Positions 7,878 through 16,024 of a DNA stretch of 30,450 bases are shown piece by piece. The notes under the pieces are model-generated. The model was not told the origin of the DNA. It ran no database searches and was given only the letters and a program-made list of their open reading frames with translations. Every line of letters starts with the position of its first letter. The first letter of the stretch is position 1. Made by a program: the position numbers and the translations under genes. This DNA is from Betaproteobacteria bacterium (lineage in GTDB: Bacteria > Pseudomonadota > Gammaproteobacteria > Burkholderiales > Burkholderiaceae_C), in NCBI GenBank assembly GCA_009922295.1, contig RFWA01000002.1, positions 1 through 30,450 on the forward strand. Reading direction: 5' to 3'.

Positions 7878-9074
7878 CTACCAGGCCACGAACTGCCCGT
7901 TCTTAATGACGAGGTGCACGCCTGCCTTCGGCGTCTCCCGATCGCCGTTAAATCCAATCTTCTCCCCGGTCACGCTTGTCATCGACGACTTGGCGAATGC
8001 ATCACGGAATTTTCTGCGATCGTCCGCGAGCGACTCCGGTGTGTTCTTGATGCCGGATTTCTCCAGCGCATCCTTGACCAAGTAGATCGCCTCATGTCCA
8101 TTCACTGCGAACAGGCTGATGTCCTGCGTATGGCGCTTCTTGTATTCGTCAGCGAACTTGCCGACCGCCGGTGAGGCGGGGTCGTAGGAGCCGGCTATGA
8201 CCATGCCCTCAACCGCATCGGCGCCCGCCTTGAGTGTCTCGACCGTCAATTGGGAAATGCCGCCGATGAACAGCTTTGGCGCAAGCCCCCGGCGTTTCGC
8301 CTCCTTCATGAAGTTGATGGCTGGCAAAGTGGTGGCGAGCACATAGACGAGGTCCGGCCGGGCAGCACGAATCTCGTCCACCTGCCGCGTGAAATCACGG
8401 TCTGAAGTAACGGCCTCGGTCATCACCTTGACTTCAATCCCAAGGCTCTTTAGCGCCGGGATGATCGCCTTCTCGGCGATCGATGGGAAATACGGGTTGT
8501 CCTTGGTGATGAAGAAGGCGGCCGTCTTGGCGCCCGTACGTTTTTGCGCTGCCGCGGCAACGCCACCCACGATGTCCACTTCGCTGAAGGTGTTACGGAA
8601 CCCCCACTTGGAGATCTGGCTGGCCCCGGGCGCGCCGACCGCGGAAGAATGGACGACGACGGGGTTGCCCTCCTTCTCGAGTTCGTTGAGGTAGTTGTAG
8701 ATGGCCACGCCGGTACCAGAGTTTGACATGCCCTTGACCATCAGTACTTTGTCATCGGATATCATCCGTTTCAAAATTAGGATCGCCTGTGCGGAGTCGC
8801 TTCCAGCGTCATAGCCATTGGGCGCAGGCGTAGGCACGATCCGGACTTTTTTGCTATCGATCGTTACCCCGCCGGCCGCGTTGATCTCGTCGATTGCGAT
8901 CAGTGAGCCCCACAGGCCGGGTAATCCGAACGGTGCGAAGGTGCCGGTTTGCGACTCGAAAAGCCCAATTCGCACGGTACCTTCGCTCTGGAACGCGAAC
9001 ACCGGCGCACCGGCGACAAGTAGCAGAGATGCAAGGCGACGGACGAAGCCGCTCAGATTCAAATAAGTATTCAT
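7878..9074 (-). CDS. livK: Branched-chain amino acid/HAAT-type ABC transporter substrate-binding protein (LivK-like)
   Basis: Periplasmic receptor of the Liv-type importer, 398 residues. It has a signal peptide (basic FVRRLA, hydrophobic SLLLVAGAPVFA), then the type I periplasmic-binding fold: VRIGLFESQTGTFAPFGLPGLWGSLIAIDEINAAGG, with VHSSAVGAPGASQISKWGFRN in the first lobe. ATG at 9074 is preceded by GAGGAGA seven bases upstream; the TTG at 9077 is less likely. Its start lies 55 bp from the 46-bp element copy B, and the LysR gene is divergent. It is the first gene of the operon. The ligand is unknown and presumably a catabolic substrate or intermediate of this region. Confidence 0.92.
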   Translation of the reverse strand: MNTYLNLSGFVRRLASLLLVAGAPVFAFQSEGTVRIGLFESQTGTFAPFGLPGLWGSLIAIDEINAAGGVTIDSKKVRIVPTPAPNGYDAGSDSAQAILILKRMISDDKVLMVKGMSNSGTGVAIYNYLNELEKEGNPVVVHSSAVGAPGASQISKWGFRNTFSEVDIVGGVAAAAQKRTGAKTAAFFITKDNPYFPSIAEKAIIPALKSLGIEVKVMTEAVTSDRDFTRQVDEIRAARPDLVYVLATTLPAINFMKEAKRRGLAPKLFIGGISQLTVETLKAGADAVEGMVIAGSYDPASPAVGKFADEYKKRHTQDISLFAVNGHEAIYLVKDALEKSGIKNTPESLADDRRKFRDAFAKSSMTSVTGEKIGFNGDRETPKAGVHLVIKNGQFVAW

Positions 9075-9128
9075 CAAGTTTCTCCTCAGGAATATATTTA
9101 TTCTTAGAAGGTAGCATACAGACTTTCG

Positions 9129-9174
9129 GATTTCAAATCAATTCGCCAAAATTGGGTTATAAGCTAGGCAAATA
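9129..9174 (-). promoter_or_regulatory. 46-bp conserved element, copy B (putative LysR operator, overlaps LysR start)
   Basis: Copy B lies between the divergent receptor and LysR genes. Left block CAAATCAATTCGCCAAAA (9134-9151), 6-bp spacer TTGGGT, right block TATAAGCTAGGCAAATA (9158-9174). The last A is the A of the LysR ATG. The distance to the receptor ATG is 55 bp, and the AGGAG ribosome site sits at the same offset from the element as after copy A. On the minus strand TATGCT (9113-9118) is a possible -10 box without a well-spaced -35, as expected for an activator-dependent promoter. Confidence 0.8.
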
Positions 9175-10133
9175 TGAAATCGCTACTTGACATCCAGACC
9201 CTGCGCGTCTTCGTAGCAGTGGCCAAGGAAGGCAATGTTTCGCGCGCCGCGCAGCGCGTCCATCTGAGCCAGCCCGCCGCAAGCTTACAACTGAAGAGCC
9301 TATCTGAACACATCGGCCAAAAACTTTTTGTCCGTACTCCGCAAGGTATGGCGCTGACACGTGCGGGCGCATTGTTATTGCCAAAGGCGGAGAAGGCTCT
9401 TTCGGCAATGTTCGAGATAAACGAATTAGCGCAGACGCTTAACGACACTGTCCACGGTACCTTGAGCGTTGGAACGATTCTCGAACCGGAATTCATCCGT
9501 CTGGGTCTATTTTTGAAAACATTGGCTGAGACGCTACCGCAGGTGACGACTGAGCTACGCCAAGGCATGACTGGCTCGGTGCTGGCCCAAGTGGCTCGCA
9601 GGGAACTTGACACTTGCTTTTATCTCGCAGTGCCGAGCAAAACAGGTGAAGAGAAGATACTGGCCCCCTCTGAATTGCCCCAATTTGCGAATGACTTCGA
9701 GGTATTGCTGCTGACGCCATTCACGTACAACGTGATCGCGCCAGCTGGGTGGGGCCCACAGGTCTTGGGTCGCGACTGGGCAGCCTTGGCGACGCTTCCA
9801 TGGGTGGCCACACCGACCGCCAGTATTCATCATAGGCTGCTAAGCAGTGTTTTTGGCCCCGGATCACTCACCGGAGTCGACCCTCGCCGCGTGGCGCTGG
9901 TCGATCAGGAGGCTTCGATGATCGATCTGGTCAAATCCGGTGTTGGCCTGAGCCTGGCTCGGGATTTCAGCGCCATTCGGCAGCGACAGGCGCACGGCCT
10001 AGTCATCGCCGATAGCGTGAGTTTCGATTGCGTGCTTTGTTTCGTTTGCCTCAAGACCCGCCGCGACGAGCCCATAGTGGCCCGGGCATGGAGTGCCCTG
10101 GAGACGGCATGGAAAGGGGCGACTCTGGCGTGA
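9174..10133 (+). CDS. LysR-family transcriptional regulator
   Basis: A 319-residue LysR-type regulator. The N-terminal winged helix-turn-helix is clear (residues about 5-63: IQTLRVFVAVAKEGNVSRAAQRVHLSQPAASLQLKSLSEHIGQKLFVR), followed by the linker helix and a two-lobe effector domain beginning GTLSVGTI. Such proteins bind a small-molecule inducer and activate divergent or nearby genes. The gene is divergent from the Liv-type operon, and its start codon overlaps the 46-bp element copy B, which suggests autorepression. Copies A and C of the element make this protein the best candidate for controlling the NitT/TauT and mmsA operons too. The inducer is unknown; a CoA ester or acid from the pathway would be natural. 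Confidence 0.93.
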   Translation: MKSLLDIQTLRVFVAVAKEGNVSRAAQRVHLSQPAASLQLKSLSEHIGQKLFVRTPQGMALTRAGALLLPKAEKALSAMFEINELAQTLNDTVHGTLSVGTILEPEFIRLGLFLKTLAETLPQVTTELRQGMTGSVLAQVARRELDTCFYLAVPSKTGEEKILAPSELPQFANDFEVLLLTPFTYNVIAPAGWGPQVLGRDWAALATLPWVATPTASIHHRLLSSVFGPGSLTGVDPRRVALVDQEASMIDLVKSGVGLSLARDFSAIRQRQAHGLVIADSVSFDCVLCFVCLKTRRDEPIVARAWSALETAWKGATLA

Positions 10134-10258
10134 TTGGCCAGCGACCAGACAGTTGTGTAGTCATCGCGTGATCAATCGGGGGAGCCAAGTATCGCTATGC
10201 CAACCCGAACCGTGCGCGTCTATACCTCCTAGCTGCTGACCCGAACTGAATGGCTTTC

Positions 10259-10615
10259 CTAGTGCTTGAGCGCAAACAGTAGCAACACGACAAGCACAAA
10301 CATCGATACCAGGGTCAGCACTGCCAAAAGCGCCACTAACGATGCGGATGAATTGATTTCAAAAATCTCAAGAGTACCAAAAACCACCACTGGATTGTTT
10401 GTGCCCGCGAGAATCGCCGAGGCCGTAAGGTCACCGAACATGCGCACACCCAACAGCGCCCGTCCGTCAGCGAGATTCGCAGCTATCAGCGGCAGACTGA
10501 TGCGCCAGAACATGCGACCGCAGGATGCTCCGGATATCTGCGAAGCTTCCGTCTCACACAAGGTCGGCAGACTTTGCAACGCCAGACGCGAAAGAAGTCG
10601 GTGACTCCGTCTGCA
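10259..10615 (-). pseudogene. Remnant of a binding-protein-dependent ABC permease (C-terminal third)
   Basis: The minus frame 10615-10259 is open for about 118 codons and encodes the C-terminal part of an inner-membrane permease of the Fe(III)/spermidine-type family: the EAA loop as CETEASQISGASCGRMFWRISLPLIA, then membrane segments including LVALLAVLTLVSMFVLVVLLLFAL. A stop (TAG, 10616-10618) closes the frame upstream, no plausible ATG or ribosome site is present, and the N-terminal two thirds of the protein is not found nearby. No ATPase or receptor of that system is in the window. It is most likely a deletion scar left when neighbouring genes were inserted. The stretch 10134-10258 beside it holds nothing recognised. 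Confidence 0.65.
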
Positions 10616-10636
10616 CTAAGGCCCGTCAATAGCCGT

Positions 10637-11062
10637 CTAGCCAGCCGAGCTTTGACTTTCGACGGCAAGATTTGCGGGCCGAAACACCGCCACGCGCTGC
10701 CCGTCGCTACAGAATTCGAAACCAATCATCACCGGCTGGCCGATCGACAGTCGGTCGATATCACAATCAACGATGTTGGTGAACACGGTCACCCCTTCCA
10801 CAAGAGTGACATAAGCGGTCACATACGGAGGATCTGAGCGGCGCACCACGCTATAGGAATAGACATGGCCGCGGCCTGATGCGGCCTGCCATTCCACCTG
10901 GTCGGAGAAGCAGTAGGGACACCGAGCTCGAGGGTAGTAGTGCTTTTCTTCGCAGCTGCCGCAACGGCCGAAGAGCAACTCACCGCGAGACGCGGCTTCC
11001 CAGAACGGTCTGGTTTCAACAGTCTGCATGGGCGGCGATCGCAACGAACCTGGGGCTGACAT
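10637..11062 (-). CDS. DUF35 / zinc-ribbon OB-fold protein, partner of the adjacent thiolase-like protein
   Basis: A 141-residue acyl-CoA-associated OB-fold protein. The N-terminal helix ETRPFWEAASRGELLFGRC leads into a rubredoxin-like zinc ribbon with C34-x2-C37 and C48-x2-C51, followed by the OB-fold (GRGHVYSYSVVRR...YVTAYVTLVEGVTVFTNIVDCD). All four cysteines are present. The ATG at 11062 comes four bases after the stop of the thiolase-like gene, with GAAAGAGAG before it; the longer frame to 11206 lies wholly inside that gene. DUF35 proteins commonly form complexes with thiolase-fold proteins, as ChsH2-type domains do with Ltp2 in steroid side-chain aldol cleavage. It is the last gene of its operon. 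Confidence 0.88.
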   Translation of the reverse strand: MSAPGSLRSPPMQTVETRPFWEAASRGELLFGRCGSCEEKHYYPRARCPYCFSDQVEWQAASGRGHVYSYSVVRRSDPPYVTAYVTLVEGVTVFTNIVDCDIDRLSIGQPVMIGFEFCSDGQRVAVFRPANLAVESQSSAG

Positions 11063-11066
11063 AGAT

Positions 11067-12227
11067 TCACTCTCTTTCAAGAATAATGGTGGCGCAGCCA
11101 TGTCGCCGGTCCAACATTCCGCCCGTCCCATGCGACATCGCCAAGTCGCAGTTCTTGACCTGCACCGCAGGGTTCGCTTCGCCACGCAGCTGACGGGTGG
11201 TCTCAATAACCTTGGTCATGCCACCCCGATGGGCTGGATGGTTGTTGCACAGGCCACCCCCGTCGGTATTCACTGGCAGCCGGCCGATACCAGAAATCAG
11301 TTTGCCATCGGCCACAAAGGCGCCGCCTTGTCCCTTCGCACAAAAACCCAGGTCCTCCAAGGCCAGCAATACCGTGATCGTGAAGCTGTCATAGGTGGAG
11401 AGGTATTTGATGTCCGCCGGTCTCAGACCGGCTTCCAGGTAGGCCATGCGCCCTGATTCGATTCCCGCGGTGGTAGTCAGGTCGAAGTGCGAACCAAGTT
11501 GGTACTTGATCGACATGCCCGCACCGCGTAGTTTGACGCGTGGTCGACCGAGGTTGAGCGCAATTTCCCGCCGCGTAACGATGATCGCACCACCACCGTC
11601 CGTCATGATGCAGCAATCGAGCCGGTGCAGTGGATCGGCAACCATGGGCGATGCAAGCACATCGGCAACGGTCACTGGCTTGGGCAAGAGCGCGTGGGAA
11701 TTGTGCTGCGCGTGCTGTGAAGCGGCGACCTTGATCCAGGCGAGTTGCTCACTCGTGGTTCCGAATTCGTGCATGTGGCGCATGGCGCACATCGCATAAC
11801 CAGCCGCAAGCAAGGGTCGATAGGGCAGCTCAAACCCGTTCTCGGGATAGTCGGGAACCTCGGTCAATGTGCCTGGCGCCTCGGCCGCGGCCCGTGGCCG
11901 GCCTGCGGTGGTGATGAGCGCCACGTTGCATTTCCCAGCGGCGATCGCTTGCGCAGCGAGCGCTACCTGCGCGATGGGCGTTGAACCGCCAATATCTGTG
12001 GAGTCCGTGTGTCGAACTTTCAGTCCTAGGTACTCGACCATCGACAGCGGGCCAATACCGGGAGCATCACCTGCACAGAAGTAACCGTCGATGTCGCTTT
12101 TGCTCAGACCAGCATCGGCCAGTGCGCCGGCGGCGACTTCCGCGTGTAACTGCGGCACAGACTTGTCGATGGCAAGACGCGTCGGATGTTCGAATATGCC
12201 CGCGATATACGCTTCGCAATCAGCCAT
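11067..12227 (-). CDS. Thiolase-fold protein (SCP2/lipid-transfer type) lacking both catalytic cysteines
   Basis: A 386-residue member of the thiolase superfamily. The C-terminal histidine motif is kept (GGGLCNNHPAHRGG, His330). The nucleophilic cysteine position, by alignment with the CASGLQA...AI..G pattern of true thiolases, is Gly81 (GGSTPIAQVALAAQAIAAG), and the second cysteine position is His366 (SHGTGG). Neither normal thiolysis nor condensation through a cysteine adduct is expected. With the DUF35 gene directly downstream, the arrangement resembles Ltp2/DUF35 retro-aldolases, which cleave beta-hydroxyacyl-CoA. ATG at 12227 follows the ligase stop by one base (TGAAATG). It will probably be annotated automatically as acetyl-CoA acetyltransferase, which the residues do not support. 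Confidence 0.85.
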   Translation of the reverse strand: MADCEAYIAGIFEHPTRLAIDKSVPQLHAEVAAGALADAGLSKSDIDGYFCAGDAPGIGPLSMVEYLGLKVRHTDSTDIGGSTPIAQVALAAQAIAAGKCNVALITTAGRPRAAAEAPGTLTEVPDYPENGFELPYRPLLAAGYAMCAMRHMHEFGTTSEQLAWIKVAASQHAQHNSHALLPKPVTVADVLASPMVADPLHRLDCCIMTDGGGAIIVTRREIALNLGRPRVKLRGAGMSIKYQLGSHFDLTTTAGIESGRMAYLEAGLRPADIKYLSTYDSFTITVLLALEDLGFCAKGQGGAFVADGKLISGIGRLPVNTDGGGLCNNHPAHRGGMTKVIETTRQLRGEANPAVQVKNCDLAMSHGTGGMLDRRHGCATIILERE

Positions 12228-12228
12228 T

Positions 12229-13908
12229 TCAATTTTTCTCGGGTCCCGTTAGTTTAGAGGCTGACCGAACGGTTGTGTCCGATTGGTCTGCCGACTTGCC
12301 GCGTCGCTTGAGATGCCGCAGATCATAGGAGCGCGGATCCTTGCGCGGGTCACTGCCTTCGGCGAACAGCACTCCCTTGCGGACCTTTTGCGTACCTGTG
12401 ACTGGAATAGCGTCGACGAAGGCGATCCATGCTGGTAACTTGTAATGTGAGACCTTGTCGCGTGCGCGCTCAACAATCGCTTGCGCAATTTCAATTGACG
12501 GTCGCACACCGGCAAAGAGTTGAACGCAGGCCATGATTTCCTCGTCATGGAATTCATCAGGTACCGACAGCACGGCCACTAAAGCGACAGCGGGGTCTCC
12601 TATCAGCGCGTCCTCGACAACCGCTGCAGAGATGTTTTCACCGCTTCGGCGAATGATATTTTTCCTGCGTTCGACGAAGAACAACATTCCATCCGCCCGT
12701 TGCGTGACGATATCGCCGGTATGAAACCACCCACCTCGCCAGGCATGCTCGGTCTCCTCTGGGTGTTTCAAATATCCGCTGAAGAACCCGCTTCGCGGGT
12801 CGGAACCTGCCGCTCGCACGACCAGTTCACCTGCCACGCCGAAGGGAACAGTCGCATCCTGCTCGTCGATCACCCGCATGTCCAGGGGTGGCCTCGGCCG
12901 ACCAAAAGCACGGGCGTCCAAACAGCGAGGCTCGCCTGCGTTATGAATAGCACGTGAGGTTTCTGTCATGCCCCAGCCTTCCACGAGCGGGAATCCAAAC
13001 CGCTGCTCGAACGCATGGCGTACGCTAGGGTCGACACCTGCGCCCTGCCCGAACTTCACCACATGGCGGTTCTCGATTTCCGCCGCCGGCGCCTTGAGCA
13101 AGAGCGGCGGGACAATGCCCAGGTAGTGCACGACGGTCGCACGTGTAGCAACGACATCCGACCACCAGGTGCTCGCATGGAACCTGTCCTGCATGATTAG
13201 GCAGTTTCGCAACCGGGTGATGGTGTTCAGCGTGAAGACGGAAACACTCATGTGAAACGAAGGGAAGGGGACATAGAACCTTTCCCCTTCCGGATCCATG
13301 TGCATCAGGCCACCGGCGCTCGCATAAAACTCTCCCGCTGCAAGGCAGGATAGGTTGGAGATGATGCAGCCCTTCGGGTTACCAGTCGTGCCTGATGTGT
13401 AGATGATCAGCGCTTCGCTCTCGCTGTCGGACGCGGCAGCTGCGGCCGCAGGCAACCCAGGCCGTGCAATCGTTGAGTGCGGATTCACGACGTCGAACAA
13501 TGGGATTGGCACTCGGAACTTGGCGACAAGATTCGACAGGTCGTCTACCCGGGGTGGCGCGCCGACGACGAGTGCGCAGTCCGCAAACTCGATTCCGTAT
13601 GTGAGCTCGGAGGGCAGGTATTCCGGATTGATCAACACCGCCGACGCGCCAACGCTGTTGAGCGCGAGAAGATGCCAGAAATGTTCCGGTCGATTACCTA
13701 GCACGAGTGCGACCCGGTGCCCACGCCGATAGCCTGCGGCCCAGTAACGCGCCGCGAGGTCATCGACGATTGCCAGTGCATCACAGTAACGGTATTCGCT
13801 TCCAGCAACGTCGTAACCTCGCGTGGCGGAAGCCGGGTAACAAAGAAACGGCAGATGCGGCGACTGCACCGCTGCCGCCTTGAACTGCTGATACACCGTT
13901 TCAAACAC
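12229..13908 (-). CDS. AMP-dependent acyl-CoA synthetase/ligase
   Basis: A 559-residue member of the ANL superfamily, which activates a carboxylic acid with ATP and then forms the CoA thioester. The P-loop is IIYTSGTTGNPKGC, the A5 motif GWGMTETS, the hinge/A8 region FVERRKNIIRRSGENISAAVVED, and the A10 catalytic lysine lies in VTGTQKVRKG. The start is GTG at 13908 with GAGGG seven bases upstream. It lies 42 bp after the 3-hydroxyisobutyrate dehydrogenase gene. The C-terminal tail after the A10 motif is somewhat long. The acid activated cannot be told from motifs; the context suggests a branched or alicyclic-derived acid. Confidence 0.9.
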   Translation of the reverse strand: MFETVYQQFKAAAVQSPHLPFLCYPASATRGYDVAGSEYRYCDALAIVDDLAARYWAAGYRRGHRVALVLGNRPEHFWHLLALNSVGASAVLINPEYLPSELTYGIEFADCALVVGAPPRVDDLSNLVAKFRVPIPLFDVVNPHSTIARPGLPAAAAAASDSESEALIIYTSGTTGNPKGCIISNLSCLAAGEFYASAGGLMHMDPEGERFYVPFPSFHMSVSVFTLNTITRLRNCLIMQDRFHASTWWSDVVATRATVVHYLGIVPPLLLKAPAAEIENRHVVKFGQGAGVDPSVRHAFEQRFGFPLVEGWGMTETSRAIHNAGEPRCLDARAFGRPRPPLDMRVIDEQDATVPFGVAGELVVRAAGSDPRSGFFSGYLKHPEETEHAWRGGWFHTGDIVTQRADGMLFFVERRKNIIRRSGENISAAVVEDALIGDPAVALVAVLSVPDEFHDEEIMACVQLFAGVRPSIEIAQAIVERARDKVSHYKLPAWIAFVDAIPVTGTQKVRKGVLFAEGSDPRKDPRSYDLRHLKRRGKSADQSDTTVRSASKLTGPEKN

Positions 13909-13950
13909 TATTACCCTCGCTCATGTTCAGCGCCCAATTCGGGAACGCGT

Positions 13951-14841
13951 CTATTTGTGGAACATCGTGAATATGCTGGAAAAATCCAGCGAACCCGCAC
14001 CGTTCAGGCTATGCGTAGCGTAGAGGCTTCTGGCTAGTCCCCCGAGTGGGGTACCGATCCGCTTACCCATCGCATTTTCCTGCGCCAAGCTGAGGTCCTT
14101 GAGCATCAGATCAGTTCCAAACCCGCCCTGGTAGCCGCGCGACGCAGGCGTGTTTTCCGCGACACCCGGCATTGGGTTGTATTTTTCGAGCGTCCAGTTG
14201 CCGCCGGAACTGCGCTTCATTATCTCCGACAGCACCGCAGGGTCAAGTCCGTTGGCGACTCCCAGTGCCAACGCCTCAGAGGTGCCGATCATTAGGATCC
14301 CGAGCAGCATGTTGTTGCATATCTTGGCAGTCTGCCCAGCGCCAGCTTCACCGGCGTGGAAAATATTCTTCCCCATTTGTTCCAAAATTGGGCGCGCTCG
14401 CTCAACGTCTTGCGCTGCGCCACCAACTATGAAGGTCAGCGTTGCCGCCACAGCGCCGCTGGTGCCACCTGAGACTGGGGCATCGATGACCGCGATCTTT
14501 TTCATTGCAGCGACTTCAGTCAACTTCTTTGAGGTGGCAGCTGCAACGGTGCTGCAGTCTATAACCAGCGTGCCAGCATCAATGCTCTCGAGTAATCCCG
14601 CAGATTCACCGACCCCAAGATAAAGTTGGTCGACATGCTGACTCGCGGGCAGCATGCTGATCACTACCTCCGCGCCCCGAACCGCCTCGTCTGCAGAGCT
14701 GGCGATTGCCAGCCCCTCCTGTCGCCAGCGTGCGACTGCACCATTCGCCATGTCAAAAGCGTTGACCGTATGTTTGGCCTTGTGAAGATTCAGCGCCATC
14801 GGGCCGCCCATGTTTCCCAAACCGATAAATGCGATCTTCAT
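13951..14841 (-). CDS. mmsB: 3-hydroxyisobutyrate dehydrogenase
   Basis: A 296-residue beta-hydroxyacid dehydrogenase that oxidises 3-hydroxyisobutyrate to methylmalonate semialdehyde with NAD+. It shows the N-terminal nucleotide-binding motif IGLGNMGGPMALNL (G7-x-G9-x2-G12), the substrate motif DAPVSGGTSGA (120-130) and the catalytic lysine K173 in GAGQTAKICNNMLL. Length matches MmsB. ATG at 14841 is chosen because GGGAGAG precedes it and the Rossmann strand begins at once; the in-frame start at 14877 adds twelve unsupported residues. It lies 28 bp after the HIBCH-like gene. A general relative such as tartronate semialdehyde reductase is possible on sequence alone, but the mmsA neighbour favours this call. 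Confidence 0.9.
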   Translation of the reverse strand: MKIAFIGLGNMGGPMALNLHKAKHTVNAFDMANGAVARWRQEGLAIASSADEAVRGAEVVISMLPASQHVDQLYLGVGESAGLLESIDAGTLVIDCSTVAAATSKKLTEVAAMKKIAVIDAPVSGGTSGAVAATLTFIVGGAAQDVERARPILEQMGKNIFHAGEAGAGQTAKICNNMLLGILMIGTSEALALGVANGLDPAVLSEIMKRSSGGNWTLEKYNPMPGVAENTPASRGYQGGFGTDLMLKDLSLAQENAMGKRIGTPLGGLARSLYATHSLNGAGSLDFSSIFTMFHK

Positions 14842-14869
14842 GATGTCTCTCCCGATAAAAAGGATTGAT

Positions 14870-16024
14870 TCAGGCAAGGGCTTCTAGATGCACCGAGTGA
14901 TGCTCGGCTTGCAAGATACGAGTGATCGATAGGTCTGACAGGGCGGCAATCGACGGCGGCGACCATGAGGGATCGCGGGTCTTGTCGACCAACACGGCTC
15001 GGATGCCTTCTACGAAATCCGGCTGGGCGCACATGTTTAGGGAAACCGTATATTCCAACCGTAGCACCTGCGCAAGCGACATGCTCTTTGTAACTCTCCA
15101 CAAAGCAGTCGAAACCCCAGCAGACGTGGGTGAACCGTTCATAAATCCCCGGAAGGCCTTTAGAAGCCATGAATCGGCGCCTCGGAACTCCGATACACGC
15201 CGGAAAATGGCCCCCAGATCATCCCCCGCAAAGAGGGTGTTGATGATGTCGATATGGTCGCTAACTTCAGAGCGCGCTACAGATGTCTCATCGTCAAATG
15301 TGGCCAACAGACCAGTCATGCTGCGCCGGTTGGCCTCACCATCAGTGCGCCAGCTTGCACCGGCAATCGCGGCCAGAACACTCACTTTGTTTTCATGCGG
15401 CAGCCTTATGTCGGCAAGCCCGCAGAACATGGCGTCGGCGGCATTCAACTGCGTGCCCGTCAACGCTAGGAACAACCCGACTTGCCCTGGCATGCGTCGT
15501 AAGAACCAGCTGCCGCCGACATCCGGATAGAGTCCGACGCTGACCTCCGGCATTGCCATGACCGTTCCTAGGGTAACAACACGGTGCGAGGCCCCGACCA
15601 TCAATCCAACGCCACCGCCCATCACGATGCCATGACCCCACGCCATGAACGGCTTCGGGTAGGCGTGAATCAGGTGGTCAAGCGCGTACTCTTCAGCAAA
15701 AAAAGCTTCGGCGTGCCGGTACGATGGCGAGCCATCGGCGATTTCTCGGTACAAATGGCGTAGATCACCGCCGGCGCAAAAGGCCTTTCCCCCATCAGCA
15801 TCGAGGATTACCCCGATCGCCTCGTCATCCTCTGCCCAGGCCTTTAGCGCACACGCAATGATCCGGATCATGTCAAGCGACAGGCAGTTGAGCGTTGCAG
15901 GCGCGTTAAGCGTCAGATAGCCAAAGTACCCACCCTGCGTTGCACGCAAAGTCCGAACAAGCACAGGAAGCGCTGCTGGCGCACTCCGGCCCGTTTCGAG
16001 ATCGCTTGACAGAGCTCGGCTCAC
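14870..16024 (-). CDS. 3-hydroxyisobutyryl-CoA hydrolase-like enoyl-CoA hydratase family protein
   Basis: A 384-residue crotonase-fold protein of the HIBCH (ECH_2) type, longer than ordinary enoyl-CoA hydratases (about 260). Family signatures are KAFCAGGDLRHLY (oxyanion loop), HGIVMGGGVGLMVGASHRVVT, and AMPEVSVGLYPDVGGSWFLRRMPG, in which the catalytic Glu and Asp are kept. HIBCH frees 3-hydroxyisobutyrate from its CoA ester in valine breakdown, feeding MmsB next door. GTG at 16024 overlaps the mmsA stop by four bases (GTGA), so translation is probably coupled. A hydratase role on another enoyl-CoA cannot be excluded. Confidence 0.87.
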   Translation of the reverse strand: MSRALSSDLETGRSAPAALPVLVRTLRATQGGYFGYLTLNAPATLNCLSLDMIRIIACALKAWAEDDEAIGVILDADGGKAFCAGGDLRHLYREIADGSPSYRHAEAFFAEEYALDHLIHAYPKPFMAWGHGIVMGGGVGLMVGASHRVVTLGTVMAMPEVSVGLYPDVGGSWFLRRMPGQVGLFLALTGTQLNAADAMFCGLADIRLPHENKVSVLAAIAGASWRTDGEANRRSMTGLLATFDDETSVARSEVSDHIDIINTLFAGDDLGAIFRRVSEFRGADSWLLKAFRGFMNGSPTSAGVSTALWRVTKSMSLAQVLRLEYTVSLNMCAQPDFVEGIRAVLVDKTRDPSWSPPSIAALSDLSITRILQAEHHSVHLEALA

